Assembly: GCF_030518235.1 (NCBI RefSeq)
Contig: NZ_JAULSA010000013.1
Span: 84,823-148,822 of the forward strand
Source of the DNA: Saccharibacillus sp. CPCC 101409
GTDB lineage: Bacteria > Bacillota > Bacilli > Paenibacillales > Paenibacillaceae
Direction: 5' to 3'
Length of the DNA: 64,000 nt
Under the pieces are notes generated by a model. It saw only the letters and a list, made by a program, of their open reading frames with translations, was not told the origin of the DNA and made no database searches. Made by a program: the position numbers and the translations under genes. Shown one piece after another: positions 42,243 to 51,432 of this stretch (positions are counted from its first letter, which is position 1; every line of letters begins with the position of its first letter).

Positions 42243-43277
42243 TTATTCGTTCGGATCGAACCGCCGGAGTTCGACGCCGGGACGCGCTTGCAGGCGGCGC
42301 AGCGCTTCGTGCGCAAGCGCCAGGTCGAAGATGGACAGCCCGAAAGCGTTGAACATGACTTTCCCGCCGCCCGCGCGCCGGGCCGTCGAACCCGGTCCTT
42401 CCGGTTCCGGGCCGGGAAGCCCCTGCCGCTCGGGTTCGAGCAAATTCTCCAGCAGCGTTACTTTGCGGGCAATCCCGGGATTCCGCCGCGCCAGGCCGAA
42501 CAGGCTCTGGCTGCTCGACGGCACGCCCGCTTCGAAGTCGTCGCAGACGATCTCGTCGAAAGCTTCGACGGCGTCTTCTTCGATATCGCGCATGCCGATA
42601 TGCACGTACAGCTGCCCCGGCGCGAAGTGCTCCGCGCGCAGATAAGGCCGGGCGGCCGAGGTCGCGCCGACAATGACCCGCGCAAAGTCCAGCCGCGGCG
42701 GCAGCGCGGCATGAACGCGCGAGCGGATGCCCCGCTCCGCGAACGCGCCGGCGAACTCGCGCTGCAGGCGTTCGGCGCGAGCCGGCGTGCGGCTCCACAG
42801 ATGCACGTCCTGCAGGCCGGGCAGCGCCGGCAGAAGAGCGCGCAGCTGATGCCGGGCCTGGAAGCCCGAGCCGCACAGCAGCAGCGACGAAGCGCTCGCT
42901 TCCGTCAGCGCCGAGACGGCCGCGGCCGAGACCGCGCCGGTGCGCAGGCCGCTGATGAGCTGCCCTTCGAGCAGCGCGATCGGCGTTCCGGTCTTGAGAT
43001 CGTTCAGCAGGATAACCGGCTGGGTATAAGGCAGTTCGCCGCCCTGCCCCGGGACGTGCGACGTCCATTTGAGGCCGGCTACGCCTTCGCCGCCCAGATA
43101 GGCGGGCAGCGAATAGAACGCCCCGGCTTCGCGCGCGCCGGCGGCCATCGCCACTTCCTGCGCGCCGGCGGACGTTCCGGCCGCTTTGGCGCGCAGCGTC
43201 CGCTCGATCAGGCGCCGCGCCGCTTCGGGCTCGGCGATGCCGCTTGCTTCGATCCGGCTGCGCGAGATCAGATACAT
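42243..43277 (-). CDS. Ornithine cyclodeaminase/mu-crystallin family enzyme
   Basis: The 344-residue protein has the family Rossmann fold. It contains GQLISGLRTGAVSAAAVSALT (substrate loop), the NAD motif LLLCGSGFQARHQL, VIVGATSA, and the conserved Asp region FDEIVCDDFE. Members are ornithine cyclodeaminase, alanine dehydrogenase, Delta1-pyrroline reductase (LhpI), EutC and SbnB. The substrate here is uncertain. Its place between the permease and ATPase genes means it likely works on what the transporter imports. A long hydrophilic insert (about 285-312, PGPEPEGPGS) is atypical. Confidence 0.8.
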   Translation of the reverse strand: MYLISRSRIEASGIAEPEAARRLIERTLRAKAAGTSAGAQEVAMAAGAREAGAFYSLPAYLGGEGVAGLKWTSHVPGQGGELPYTQPVILLNDLKTGTPIALLEGQLISGLRTGAVSAAAVSALTEASASSLLLCGSGFQARHQLRALLPALPGLQDVHLWSRTPARAERLQREFAGAFAERGIRSRVHAALPPRLDFARVIVGATSAARPYLRAEHFAPGQLYVHIGMRDIEEDAVEAFDEIVCDDFEAGVPSSSQSLFGLARRNPGIARKVTLLENLLEPERQGLPGPEPEGPGSTARRAGGGKVMFNAFGLSIFDLALAHEALRRLQARPGVELRRFDPNE

Positions 43278-43344
43278 ATGCGCTCCGCCTCCTTTCCGGG
43301 AATGGAATTCGGTTCGGCCGGGCCGAGTACTTGCCTCGCGGAAA

Positions 43345-44184
43345 TCAGCGTTCCTCCGCCCGGTCCCGCAGCCAGTCGCCGAACAGATTGATGCTCAGGA
43401 TCACCGCGGCGATCGCAAGGCCGGGAATCGTGGACAGCCACCAGGCCGAATCGATATAGCTTTTGCCGTCGTTGACCATGCCGCCCCAGGTCGGCGTCGA
43501 GACTTCGATGCCGAGTCCCAGAAAGCTGAGCGCCGCCGCCAGCAGGATCATATGCGAGATTTGCAGCGCCGCCTGGGTGGCGATGGTGTACAGCGTATTC
43601 GGCAGGATATGCCGCAGCATCACGGTCAGGTGCGGCACGCCCATCGCTTTGGCCGCTTCCACGTATTCCATTTCTTTGAGCGACAGCACCTGGCTGCGCA
43701 CCACGCGGGCGAACGTGACCCAGCCCGTTACGGCCAGGACGATCACGATATTCGTCAGGCCCGAGCCCAGCACGGCGACCATCACGATCGCCAGCAGCAT
43801 GCTCGGGATCGACAGCTGAATATCCGCGAGCCGCATCAGCACGGCGTCTGTCCGGCCGCCGAAATATCCGGCGGCGATCCCGATCGCGCTGCCCAGCACG
43901 CCCGAGATCGATACCGCGGCGATGCTGATCCACAGCGACAGCCGTCCGCCGTACAGCAGGCGGCTCAGTACGTCCCGGCCGAGCTGGTCGGTGCCGAGCA
44001 GGCTGGTTCCGCCGCTTCCGCTGTACGGGCTGAGCGGCGCAATCAGAATATCCTGGAGCGACTGCTTGTACGGATCGAACGGCGCAATCAGCGGAGCGAA
44101 CACCGTCAGGATAAAGATCGCCGCCAGAGCGCCGATACTGACCGACCCTTTAACGCCGATCCGCGGCGTAGAACGTCTTTTCAT
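43345..44184 (-). CDS. Dipeptide/nickel ABC transporter permease (DppC-like)
   Basis: The 279-residue permease has six predicted helices. The DppC N-terminal pattern is LLGTDQLGRDVLSRLLYGGR and the EAA loop is YVEAAKAMGVPHLTVMLRHILPN. It forms the membrane channel with the DppB-like protein upstream. It starts 33 bases after it and is followed by the ornithine-cyclodeaminase gene. Confidence 0.9.
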   Translation of the reverse strand: MKRRSTPRIGVKGSVSIGALAAIFILTVFAPLIAPFDPYKQSLQDILIAPLSPYSGSGGTSLLGTDQLGRDVLSRLLYGGRLSLWISIAAVSISGVLGSAIGIAAGYFGGRTDAVLMRLADIQLSIPSMLLAIVMVAVLGSGLTNIVIVLAVTGWVTFARVVRSQVLSLKEMEYVEAAKAMGVPHLTVMLRHILPNTLYTIATQAALQISHMILLAAALSFLGLGIEVSTPTWGGMVNDGKSYIDSAWWLSTIPGLAIAAVILSINLFGDWLRDRAEER

Positions 44185-44217
44185 CGGAATTCCTCTTTTC
44201 GTGTACCGCTCGTCGTC

Positions 44218-45135
44218 TTATTGCAGCTTGATTCTCGGATCGAGCCGGTGGTAGATCAGGTCCGTAATCAGCGTAATCGCGATATAGATCGTGCTGACCA
44301 CGAGAATGCTGGCCTGGACCAGCGGGAAGTCGCGGTTGCCGACGCCCTGGATAATCAGCTGCCCGACGCCCGGCCAGGAGAAGATGGTCTCGGTCACGAC
44401 CGCCCCCGCGATCATCACGCCGAATTCCAGGCTGATGACCGTGATCACCGGCAGAAAAGCATTTTTCAGCCCCCGCTTGAAGACGCGCCGCCGTTTGGAG
44501 AAGCCCTGGGCCCGGCTGGTGACCATGTATCCTTTGTCCATCACTTCGAGCAGAGATGCCCGCATCGTGCGGGCGATCGGCGCGATCGGGTAAGCCGCCA
44601 GCGTTACTGCCGGCAGCACGATCGACTCCAGTCCCCGGTTGCCCGAGGTCGGCAGCAGATGCAGCCGCACGGCGAAGACCATAATCAGCACGATGCCGAT
44701 CCAGAATACCGGCAGCGACTGCGTCAGGAAGATCCAGGCGTTGACGATATAATCGATCCAGCTGTTTTTCTTGTACGCGGACAGAATGCCGGCCAGCAGG
44801 CCGAACGTCACCGCGATCAGGATCGCGAACACGGCGAGATCGATCGTGGCCGGCATGCGCTCCAGCACCAGCTTGAGCGCCGATTCTTTGTAATACAGCG
44901 AATGTCCGAGATCGCCGGTCAGCAGATTGCGCAGATAATCGAGATACTGCATCCAGAGCGGCTGGTTGAACCCTAGACTTTCGCGCAGCGCCGAGACCTG
45001 CTCTTCGCTCGCTTCGGGCGGCAGCATCAGGCGAGCCGGGTCGCCCGACAAGCGGATGATGAAGAATACGATCGTCGCCGCGCCGAGCACCGCCAGCAGC
45101 GCTTGTCCCAGACGCTTCAGCAGGTAACGCTTCAA
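44218..45135 (-). CDS. Dipeptide/nickel ABC transporter permease (DppB-like)
   Basis: The 305-residue permease starts MKRYLLKRLGQALLAVLGAATIVFFIIRLSGDP, the DppB signature, and carries the EAA-like loop GYMVTSRAQGFSKRRRVFKRGLKNAFLPVI. It has six helices and lies in an operon with the binding protein 106 bases upstream. Confidence 0.9.
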   Translation of the reverse strand: MKRYLLKRLGQALLAVLGAATIVFFIIRLSGDPARLMLPPEASEEQVSALRESLGFNQPLWMQYLDYLRNLLTGDLGHSLYYKESALKLVLERMPATIDLAVFAILIAVTFGLLAGILSAYKKNSWIDYIVNAWIFLTQSLPVFWIGIVLIMVFAVRLHLLPTSGNRGLESIVLPAVTLAAYPIAPIARTMRASLLEVMDKGYMVTSRAQGFSKRRRVFKRGLKNAFLPVITVISLEFGVMIAGAVVTETIFSWPGVGQLIIQGVGNRDFPLVQASILVVSTIYIAITLITDLIYHRLDPRIKLQ

Positions 45136-45241
45136 AGCTCAACACCTCCGTCAAAGTCCGGTCCGGGGCAAGTCTTCCATTCTGCCGGATCTGCTTCTTT
45201 CCGAATTTGCAGACACACCCAGGCGGCCCGGACCCTGCTCA

Positions 45242-46816
45242 TTATTTGCCGTCCGCCGCGCCCGCCGTGATCGTCGATACCGGAATCGAGCCGTCGATGC
45301 GGCCTTCCCAGTTCAAGCGGTCGGATACGCCGTAATACTGATTTTCCTGGTACAGGAAAATGCGCGGCGCGTCTTGGATCACTTCGCCTTGGATCTCCTG
45401 GTACAGCTGTTTGCGGCGCTCTTCGTCGGTGGTCGAGCGGGCTTCGTCCAGCTTGGCGTCCACGTCCGGATTGCTGTACGTCGAGTACGATTCGCCCGAG
45501 CGGAGAATGGCGTAGATCGCGGCGTCCGCATCCAGCGTATTGGTGCTGCTCCAGCCGAGCACATACAGATCCGACTGCTTGCCGGCCGGCACGAGCGTGC
45601 GGTAGACGGAACTTTCCACATTGTTCACTTTGATCGTAACGCCGACCGCTTTAAGCTGTTCCGCGATGACCTGTGCGACGTCCGTATTCTTGATATACCA
45701 GCTTACCGTGTCGAGCGTGGCCGAGAATCCGTCCGGATATCCGGCTTCCGCCAGCAGCCGCTTCGCTTTCTCCGGATCGTAATCGTAGCCGTCCGGCTCG
45801 CCCGCGTAACCGAAGTCTTTGGGCCCGATCAGGCTGTTCGTTTGCACCGCGGAACCCTGGAGCACTTTGTCGACGATGGATTTCACGTCGATGGCGTAAT
45901 TGAGCGCCTGACGGACTTTGGGATCGTCGAACGGTTTGACGTCGGTCTTGAAACCGACATAGACGGTGTTGCCCGCGCGTTCGACCGCCGACAGCTTCGC
46001 CGTGGACGACGATTCGATCTTGCTGCGGTCTTCCGGCGAGACGGCCGTCACGATATCGACTTCGCCGTTCAGCAGCGCGCTGACCCGAGTCGAAGCTTCC
46101 GGGATCGAGCGGAACGTGACTTTCTCGACCGCCGGCTGCTCGCCCCAGTAATCCGGGTTGGCTTCCAGCACGACGCTGCTGCCTTTGTCCCAGCTGACGA
46201 ACTTGTACGGGCCGGTACCGATCGGCTCCTGCGCGAACTTTTCCTGCCCGGCTTCTTCGGTATACTTCGGCGGGACGATCTCGGTCGGATACCGGTTGAA
46301 CCGGGTCGGAATCAACGGATCGGGATTCTTGGTGACGACGTGCACCGTATAATCGTCCACCGCCTGAACTTCTTTGATCGTGGACACGTAGCTCGCCGTC
46401 GGCGCGTTGTTGGCCGGATCGAGCACGCGGTCCAGCGAATACTTGACCGCTTCGGCGTTGAACGGTTCGCCGTTGGTGAACTTCACGCCTTCGCGCAGCT
46501 TGAATTCCCAGGTGTTGTCGTCGATCTGCTTCCAGTCGGTCGCAAGTCCCGGAACCAGCTGTTCGTTCTCGTCGCGCTTGACCAGGGTATCGAAGATATT
46601 GTCCACGACCTGCGCGTTTTCCGTCAGGAAACCCGGGTCCAGCCCGTTCACGTCGAACGCGCGGCCGATCGTAATATCCAGTTTCTGCGCCGGAGCGGCG
46701 CTTGCGCTGTCGCTTCCCGCGGCCGGCGCCGCGGGCTCGGTCTTGCTTACCGTGGAGCAGCCCGCCGTCAAAGCCGTCAGCAGCGTAAGACCGATCAGAA
46801 ATTTGCCTTTTTTCAT
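45242..46816 (-). CDS. Peptide/opine-type ABC substrate-binding lipoprotein (SBP_bac_5)
   Basis: The lipoprotein of about 524 residues has a signal (KFLIGLTLLTALTAGCS, lipobox Cys) and an SBP family-5 body. This includes the fold marker DNTWEFKLREGVKFTNGEPFNAEAVKYSLDR and the late IIADQLK-like segment VIAEQLKAVGVTIKVNN. The family binds peptides, nickel complexes, opines or sugars, and the sequence does not tell which. ATG 46816 has GGGGGT before it; a TTG three codons earlier lacks spacing. The deacylase gene precedes it by 27 bases. Confidence 0.88.
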   Translation of the reverse strand: MKKGKFLIGLTLLTALTAGCSTVSKTEPAAPAAGSDSASAAPAQKLDITIGRAFDVNGLDPGFLTENAQVVDNIFDTLVKRDENEQLVPGLATDWKQIDDNTWEFKLREGVKFTNGEPFNAEAVKYSLDRVLDPANNAPTASYVSTIKEVQAVDDYTVHVVTKNPDPLIPTRFNRYPTEIVPPKYTEEAGQEKFAQEPIGTGPYKFVSWDKGSSVVLEANPDYWGEQPAVEKVTFRSIPEASTRVSALLNGEVDIVTAVSPEDRSKIESSSTAKLSAVERAGNTVYVGFKTDVKPFDDPKVRQALNYAIDVKSIVDKVLQGSAVQTNSLIGPKDFGYAGEPDGYDYDPEKAKRLLAEAGYPDGFSATLDTVSWYIKNTDVAQVIAEQLKAVGVTIKVNNVESSVYRTLVPAGKQSDLYVLGWSSTNTLDADAAIYAILRSGESYSTYSNPDVDAKLDEARSTTDEERRKQLYQEIQGEVIQDAPRIFLYQENQYYGVSDRLNWEGRIDGSIPVSTITAGAADGK

Positions 46817-46843
46817 TTCATACAACCCCCTATTGATCTTTGT

Positions 46844-47896
46844 TTATGCCAATTTCCCCAGCATGACCGCGTAGCCGCCTTTGCGGACCGCCGATGCGGC
46901 ATGGATGGATAAAATAACACCGTGTTCGATCGGGCAGACCAGCGTCTGCTCGTCCAGTCCCGGATAAACGCGCACTTTCAGCAGCGGTTCACCCTGCCGG
47001 ACCTGCTCGCCCGCCCGGCGGTTGAACGTCCGGATCCCGTCCGTTTCAAACCGGAGCTCGCTCACTTCCGTAATTCGCAGCGCAGCATCATTTATTCGCA
47101 GCGATGAAGCATCGAAGCGAGCGGAGACGCCGGAAGAAAGTTTGCCGAGACCCAGGTGCTCCAGCAGCGCATGCAGACTGCCGAGATGCGTGTCGACGCC
47201 CTCCTCGGTCCAACTGACGCCGCCTCCGCTTTCCAGCAGCACGGCCGGGATGCCGGCCGCGGCGGCTTCGTTGATGAGCATGCCTTTGTCGTCCGCGCGG
47301 CAGGTATAAACCGCCGTCAGCGGCAGATTCTCCAGCGCCTGCATCGCTTCTTCGTACGCTTCCGGGCGGTCGCCCGCCGCCATCGCAAACGGACACACTT
47401 CCAGCCACTGTCCGCCGCCGTGCAGATCGATCAGAAAGTCCGCGCTGGATTTGATCTTGTCGGCCAGCCAGCGTCCGTACCGATAGGAATACGAACCGCT
47501 TTTCGGATTCGATCCGCCGCTGCCGCCGAATACCCGATTCAGATTGACGCCGTCGATCGGGCTTGCGTTGGCGTAGGCCAGCAGCGCCGAAGGGTTGGCG
47601 ACCGGGCAGACGACGAGGGTGCCCCGAAGCTCGCCCGGCGCAAGTTCCGCCAGCAGCCGTCCGCAGGCGATTACGCCGTCGTGTTCGTCCCCGTGCAGCG
47701 CGGCTTGAATCCAGACGGTTCGGCCTTCCCCGAAGCCTTTGACGACCCAGAACGTCGTCGTTTGCTGTTCAAAGCTTTCGTCGATTCGCGCGATCGAACC
47801 CGCGGACTGCCGCGCGAAAGCTTCCTCCAGCGTATTGAAGCGCAAATCCGAAGCAAACGCGGAGCGAAACAGCGATGAGTCTTCCCGCCCAGTCAT
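46844..47896 (-). CDS. AstE/aspartoacylase-like zinc deacylase (M14 superfamily)
   Basis: The protein of 350 residues has the succinylglutamate desuccinylase/aspartoacylase fold: zinc motif H68-x-x-E71 in LHGDEHDG, third ligand His159 in DLHGGG, NLNR (119-121) for substrate carboxylate, and general base Glu222 in LLESGGG. These enzymes remove an acyl group from an N-acyl amino acid or cut related amides. It is the first gene of the eight-gene operon. I infer that the transporter brings in an N-acylated or opine-like compound which this enzyme splits. ATG 47896 is chosen over a longer reading without a ribosome site. Confidence 0.82.
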   Translation of the reverse strand: MTGREDSSLFRSAFASDLRFNTLEEAFARQSAGSIARIDESFEQQTTTFWVVKGFGEGRTVWIQAALHGDEHDGVIACGRLLAELAPGELRGTLVVCPVANPSALLAYANASPIDGVNLNRVFGGSGGSNPKSGSYSYRYGRWLADKIKSSADFLIDLHGGGQWLEVCPFAMAAGDRPEAYEEAMQALENLPLTAVYTCRADDKGMLINEAAAAGIPAVLLESGGGVSWTEEGVDTHLGSLHALLEHLGLGKLSSGVSARFDASSLRINDAALRITEVSELRFETDGIRTFNRRAGEQVRQGEPLLKVRVYPGLDEQTLVCPIEHGVILSIHAASAVRKGGYAVMLGKLA

Positions 47897-48120
47897 AAGC
47901 GACCGCCTTTCTTCATAACCGATTATCCTTGTAGGAATTATGAAATTTAAATTTACTTGCCATGCTATCAAAGCGGCGAAGTTAAAGTCAATGGCATAAA
48001 CTCCCTATAGAAGATCTCTATACAGACGCCTTCAATATAGAAGAAAGTATGAACTAAACTCCAAAAAACACCATATTTAAGCCTGTATAATGGATCGGAA
48101 TCCATAATTTTCTTCAACCC
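47897..48120. other. Upstream region of the ABC operon, no gene
   Basis: This AT-rich region carries the likely promoter of the deacylase-ABC operon at 47962-47991. I see nothing else between it and the MerR terminator. Confidence 0.5.
47962..47991 (-). promoter_or_regulatory. Possible promoter of the deacylase-ABC operon
   Basis: Minus strand: TTGACT (47986-47991), 18 bases, TAGCAT (47962-47967). Spacing and -10 match are imperfect. Confidence 0.4.
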
Positions 48121-48156
48121 AAAAAGACTTCTGCCCGCGTTCGGGACAGAAGTCTT
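48121..48156 (-). terminator. Terminator of the SDR-MerR operon
   Basis: AAGACTTCTGCCC pairs with GGGACAGAAGTCTT (one mismatch), T residues on the minus strand. Confidence 0.85.
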
Positions 48157-48213
48157 CGGCCGAAAAGAATCGCTCAAACGATAAGAACGATGACAAGAGC
48201 TCGGCTCTTCGAC

Positions 48214-48618
48214 TTATTCGGAAAGTCCGTCGTTCTTCGGGACAACCGTCAAAGCCGCGAACGGATCGTTTTCTTGCAGGCTCGACATTTTATGCTCAAT
48301 CATGCCCAGGTGTCCGGTAAGCCGATGGATCTGCGCCTGCACCCGCTCCGCCTGGCCTTGAAGACGGTCCAGCCGTTCGTCCAGCGTGCCTGCGCCTTCC
48401 AGCGTCAGCGACGCGAATGTTTTCATCTCCGCGATGGTCATGCCGGTCTCGCGCAGACAGCAGGCGAACTTTAGCCAGTCCACATCGGAATCGTCGTATT
48501 CGCGCAGTCCGCTTTCGCTGCGTTTGACGGGAGGCATGATGCCTTCTTTTTCGTAATACCTCAACGTCGGGACCGACAAGCCGGTTTTCTCCGCCACTTC
48601 CCCGATCAAATAACGCAT
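48214..48618 (-). CDS. MerR-family regulator
   Basis: The 134-residue protein starts MRYLIGEVAEKTGLSVPTLRYYEKEGIMPPVKRSESGLREY, the MerR winged helix, and ends in a coiled-coil dimer helix (RLDRLQGQAERVQAQIHRL). No metal-binding cysteine loop is seen, so it is of the small-molecule or stress type. ATG 48618 has AGGAGAGG. It follows the SDR gene in the same operon. The SDR promoter carries a classic 19-base MerR spacer with a dyad, the likely target. Confidence 0.87.
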   Translation of the reverse strand: MRYLIGEVAEKTGLSVPTLRYYEKEGIMPPVKRSESGLREYDDSDVDWLKFACCLRETGMTIAEMKTFASLTLEGAGTLDERLDRLQGQAERVQAQIHRLTGHLGMIEHKMSSLQENDPFAALTVVPKNDGLSE

Positions 48619-48690
48619 GAAGCGCCCTCTCCTTTCGCTGTCCGCTGTTATCCGCATTTTGACGCAGCGCAGATGCAAATGCAACCCGCC

Positions 48691-49518
48691 TCAGGCGAAG
48701 GTCTGCCGGATCTGCGCCCTGAAATCGTCGTCTCCCCGCTCCGCCCGCAGGCGCAGCATCGCTTCGGCGTCTTCGCCGACCGGATAGCGCAGCCGGGCGC
48801 TGTCGTCCGCCGCTGCTGCGTAAATAGCGGCAGCGACGTCCTGCGGCGACAGGCTGTTGGCCGGCGTCGACATCGCTCCGAAAGCGGCCAGCGTACGGTC
48901 CAGATACGGCTGGTAGGCGGTCAGCGACGGATCGGACGGCAGCTCCATCGACCGGCCGCCGAATTCGGTATTCACCATGCCGGGCTCGATCAACTTCACG
49001 CGAATCCCCTGCGAATCCAGCTCGTACGCCAGCGATTCGCTGAACCCTTCGACGGCAAACTTGGCGGCATGATACAGCGACATGGCGGGCAAAGCGATCC
49101 GGCCGCCCATCGACGAGACGTTCAGGATCAGCCCTTCGCCCTGCCGGCGCATCTGCGGCAGCACCGCCTGCGTCACCCGCATCAGGCCGAAGACGTTCAC
49201 ATCGAACTGCCGGCGAATCTGTTCGTCCGACGACGCTTCGAACAATCCGAGCGTGCCGTAGCCGGCGTTGTTCAGCAGCACGTCGATGCGGCCGAATGTT
49301 TCGACCGTGCGGCGCACCGCCGTTTCGATCGTATCGGCGCGTTCCACATCGAGCGCCGTCACCCGCACATTGTCGCGCCGGGTCAGCTCCGTTTCCCGCT
49401 CCGGCGACCGCATGGTCGCGGCCACGTTCCAGCCGTTATCCGCAAAAAATTCCGCCGCCGCCCGCCCGATGCCCGACGACGTCCCCGTGATCATAATCGT
49501 TTTTGCGTTCGTATTCAT
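48691..49518 (-). CDS. Short-chain dehydrogenase/reductase under MerR control
   Basis: The 275-residue classical SDR has TGTSSGIG (cofactor), NNAGYG, catalytic Ser in NVSSMGG and YHAAK. It is of the retinol/17-beta-type oxidoreductase group common beside MerR or TetR regulators. Its substrate is unknown. It is the first gene of a two-gene operon with MerR, 72 bases apart, transcribed from the promoter at 49576-49606. Confidence 0.86.
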   Translation of the reverse strand: MNTNAKTIMITGTSSGIGRAAAEFFADNGWNVAATMRSPERETELTRRDNVRVTALDVERADTIETAVRRTVETFGRIDVLLNNAGYGTLGLFEASSDEQIRRQFDVNVFGLMRVTQAVLPQMRRQGEGLILNVSSMGGRIALPAMSLYHAAKFAVEGFSESLAYELDSQGIRVKLIEPGMVNTEFGGRSMELPSDPSLTAYQPYLDRTLAAFGAMSTPANSLSPQDVAAAIYAAAADDSARLRYPVGEDAEAMLRLRAERGDDDFRAQIRQTFA

Positions 49519-49575
49519 ATTCGTTTGCCTCCCTGTATGGAATGTCCGGCGGGTATGCCCCGCCTCTCAGGGATC

Positions 49576-49606
49576 ATGCTACAACCTCAAGCGCGCTTGA
49601 GGTCAA
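49576..49606 (-). promoter_or_regulatory. MerR-type promoter (19-base spacer with dyad)
   Basis: Minus strand: TTGACC (49601-49606), 19 bases, TAGCAT (49576-49581). The spacer contains most of the perfect 18-bp palindrome CCTCAAGCGCGCTTGAGG (49585-49602). Overlong spacers with a dyad are the hallmark of MerR activation by DNA unwinding. Confidence 0.88.
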
Positions 49607-49643
49607 GCGGGAATTTCAAGGATTTTTCGGACGGCCTGCGTAT

Positions 49644-49682
49644 GAAAAAAAGAACCCGGAATCGCCCTGGGGCGTCCGGGTT
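49644..49682 (-). terminator. Terminator of the sugar ABC operon
   Basis: AACCCGGA pairs with TCCGGGTT, with an inner CGCC/GGCG stem, and a T run on the minus strand. Confidence 0.82.
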
Positions 49683-49745
49683 TGCAGTTGGTCGTCCATT
49701 GATTTCCTGCCGCTTTCGCTGCTTGCGTCCAAAGTCGGAACAGCG

Positions 49746-51383
49746 TCAGTTCGGCATCTGTACCGTCACAACTTCTTTGCCTTTCAGCTCGTTGTTCGTA
49801 AACTCCATCGCTTTATCGTAGCCGGTGTTGGTGAGCTGGGTGCGCAGATCGTTAATAATCTTCATGGCGGCGTCGTCCGACTTGGCGAAGATCGCTTCTT
49901 CCCAGGCGTCGTTCATCCGGTCCATGGACGGCTTCAGCATTTCCCACTCCGGCGCTTTGGTGATGACGTCGCCCGGATTGTAAGCGGAAATAACTTCGAT
50001 GCCGTTCGGACGGAGAATCTTGCGCGCGCTTTCCATCGCTTCGGTCCGCGCCGGTTCCGCCCAGATATCGCCGCCGGCCGCGGAATTGATCCGGTCGAGA
50101 CCCGTCAGCGATTCCAGTCCGATGCTGATGCCTTCGTTCTTGCGCACTTTCATCGTGGAATCTTCGTTGAATTTCTTGAACCACTCCGCATCGGCTACCG
50201 GTTTGCCGCCTTCCATTTTCCAGTGCGTGCCTTCGACGCCGTACCGGGCCAGCATAAAGCCTTCGTCGGAAGCCATGTAATCCAGGAATTTCAGCGCGTC
50301 GTCGACGCAGGCGCCCTGGCATTCCTTGGTGATTGCGGTGACGTTGTTGCCCTGGATACCGAGATCGACCGGACGGCTCGCTTCGACGCCGGCCCGTTCC
50401 AGCGGGCCGATCGGGATATAATCGCTGCCGGGATGCGCGGTCGTATATTCTTTGGACGCGTCAAGGATCGCCGGATAGTGCGCGGCCAGCACGGCGATGC
50501 GGCCCTGGTTGATCTTTTCTTTGGCGATCGGGTCGGTCTGGGTGAACGTTTCCGGGTCCATCAGCCCTTCTTCGATCAGCTTGCGGTAGAACAGCGTGTA
50601 CTCTTCGTACCCTTTGGTGAAAAAGCTATGTTCGAACGTGCCGTCGCCTTTATCCATATAGCTTGCGCCGGGATAGAACATCGTGTTGCCGATGCCGACC
50701 GCCCAGCCGTTGCTGAATCCGCCCAGCGGGAAGACCGGCTGTCCGTTCTCCTGCAAATCGGCGTCTTTCACTTTGGTCAGGAAATTGTAGAAATCGTCTT
50801 TGGTCACGACGGACTGCGGATCGACGCCGAGCTTATCGGCGATATCTTTGCGCACGTAGAAACCGTACAGCCAGTCCATGCCGTCTTCGTTGGTGGCCGG
50901 CTGGTTTTGCAGCAGCAGGTACTTCTTGCCGTCGATGCCGCCGATCGCTTTCTCGTACAGCGCCGGCGGCACGTTTTCTTCCGCGACGGACTTGGCCAGG
51001 TTCGGGTAGTCTTTCAGCTTGTCGGAGATATCGACGAGCTGTCCTTCTTTGGCGGCTTTGATAATTCCGTCCAGCTCGCCGCCCCAGGCGGGGCCGGTGT
51101 AGATATCCGGCAGATCCTGCGTGGCAAAGATCTGGTTCACTTTCTCCGTTTCGCTGCCTTTGGTATACTCCCATTCCAGCGTCACGCCGGTCTTATCCTT
51201 GATGACTTCTTCTACCGGCGTAATGGCGTCCGCGCCCGTGGAACCGTTCCAGTTGTGCAGGATTTTGAGCTTTCCGTCCGAAGCCGCATTTTCTCCCGGC
51301 GAGCCCGTACAGCCGGCCAGCGCGCCTCCGAGCATCACGGACACGAGCAGCGCGGCGGCGCTTTTCGACCAATTCCTTTTCAA
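49746..51383 (-). CDS. Sugar ABC transporter substrate-binding lipoprotein (LipO-type, family 1)
   Basis: The 545-residue lipoprotein has a signal ending MLGGALAGCTG (lipobox) and a family-1 solute-binding body typical of Paenibacillaceae LipO/YtcQ. It ends with ...TGYDKAMEFTNNELKGKEVVTVQMPN. It binds a poly- or oligosaccharide fragment outside the membrane. It is the last gene of the operon and follows the LplC-like permease. Confidence 0.88.
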   Translation of the reverse strand: MKRNWSKSAAALLVSVMLGGALAGCTGSPGENAASDGKLKILHNWNGSTGADAITPVEEVIKDKTGVTLEWEYTKGSETEKVNQIFATQDLPDIYTGPAWGGELDGIIKAAKEGQLVDISDKLKDYPNLAKSVAEENVPPALYEKAIGGIDGKKYLLLQNQPATNEDGMDWLYGFYVRKDIADKLGVDPQSVVTKDDFYNFLTKVKDADLQENGQPVFPLGGFSNGWAVGIGNTMFYPGASYMDKGDGTFEHSFFTKGYEEYTLFYRKLIEEGLMDPETFTQTDPIAKEKINQGRIAVLAAHYPAILDASKEYTTAHPGSDYIPIGPLERAGVEASRPVDLGIQGNNVTAITKECQGACVDDALKFLDYMASDEGFMLARYGVEGTHWKMEGGKPVADAEWFKKFNEDSTMKVRKNEGISIGLESLTGLDRINSAAGGDIWAEPARTEAMESARKILRPNGIEVISAYNPGDVITKAPEWEMLKPSMDRMNDAWEEAIFAKSDDAAMKIINDLRTQLTNTGYDKAMEFTNNELKGKEVVTVQMPN

Positions 51384-51432
51384 ACCAATCGCCTCCCGAA
51401 AAATAGAATGAAATGATTTCGTGATTCCAGGC

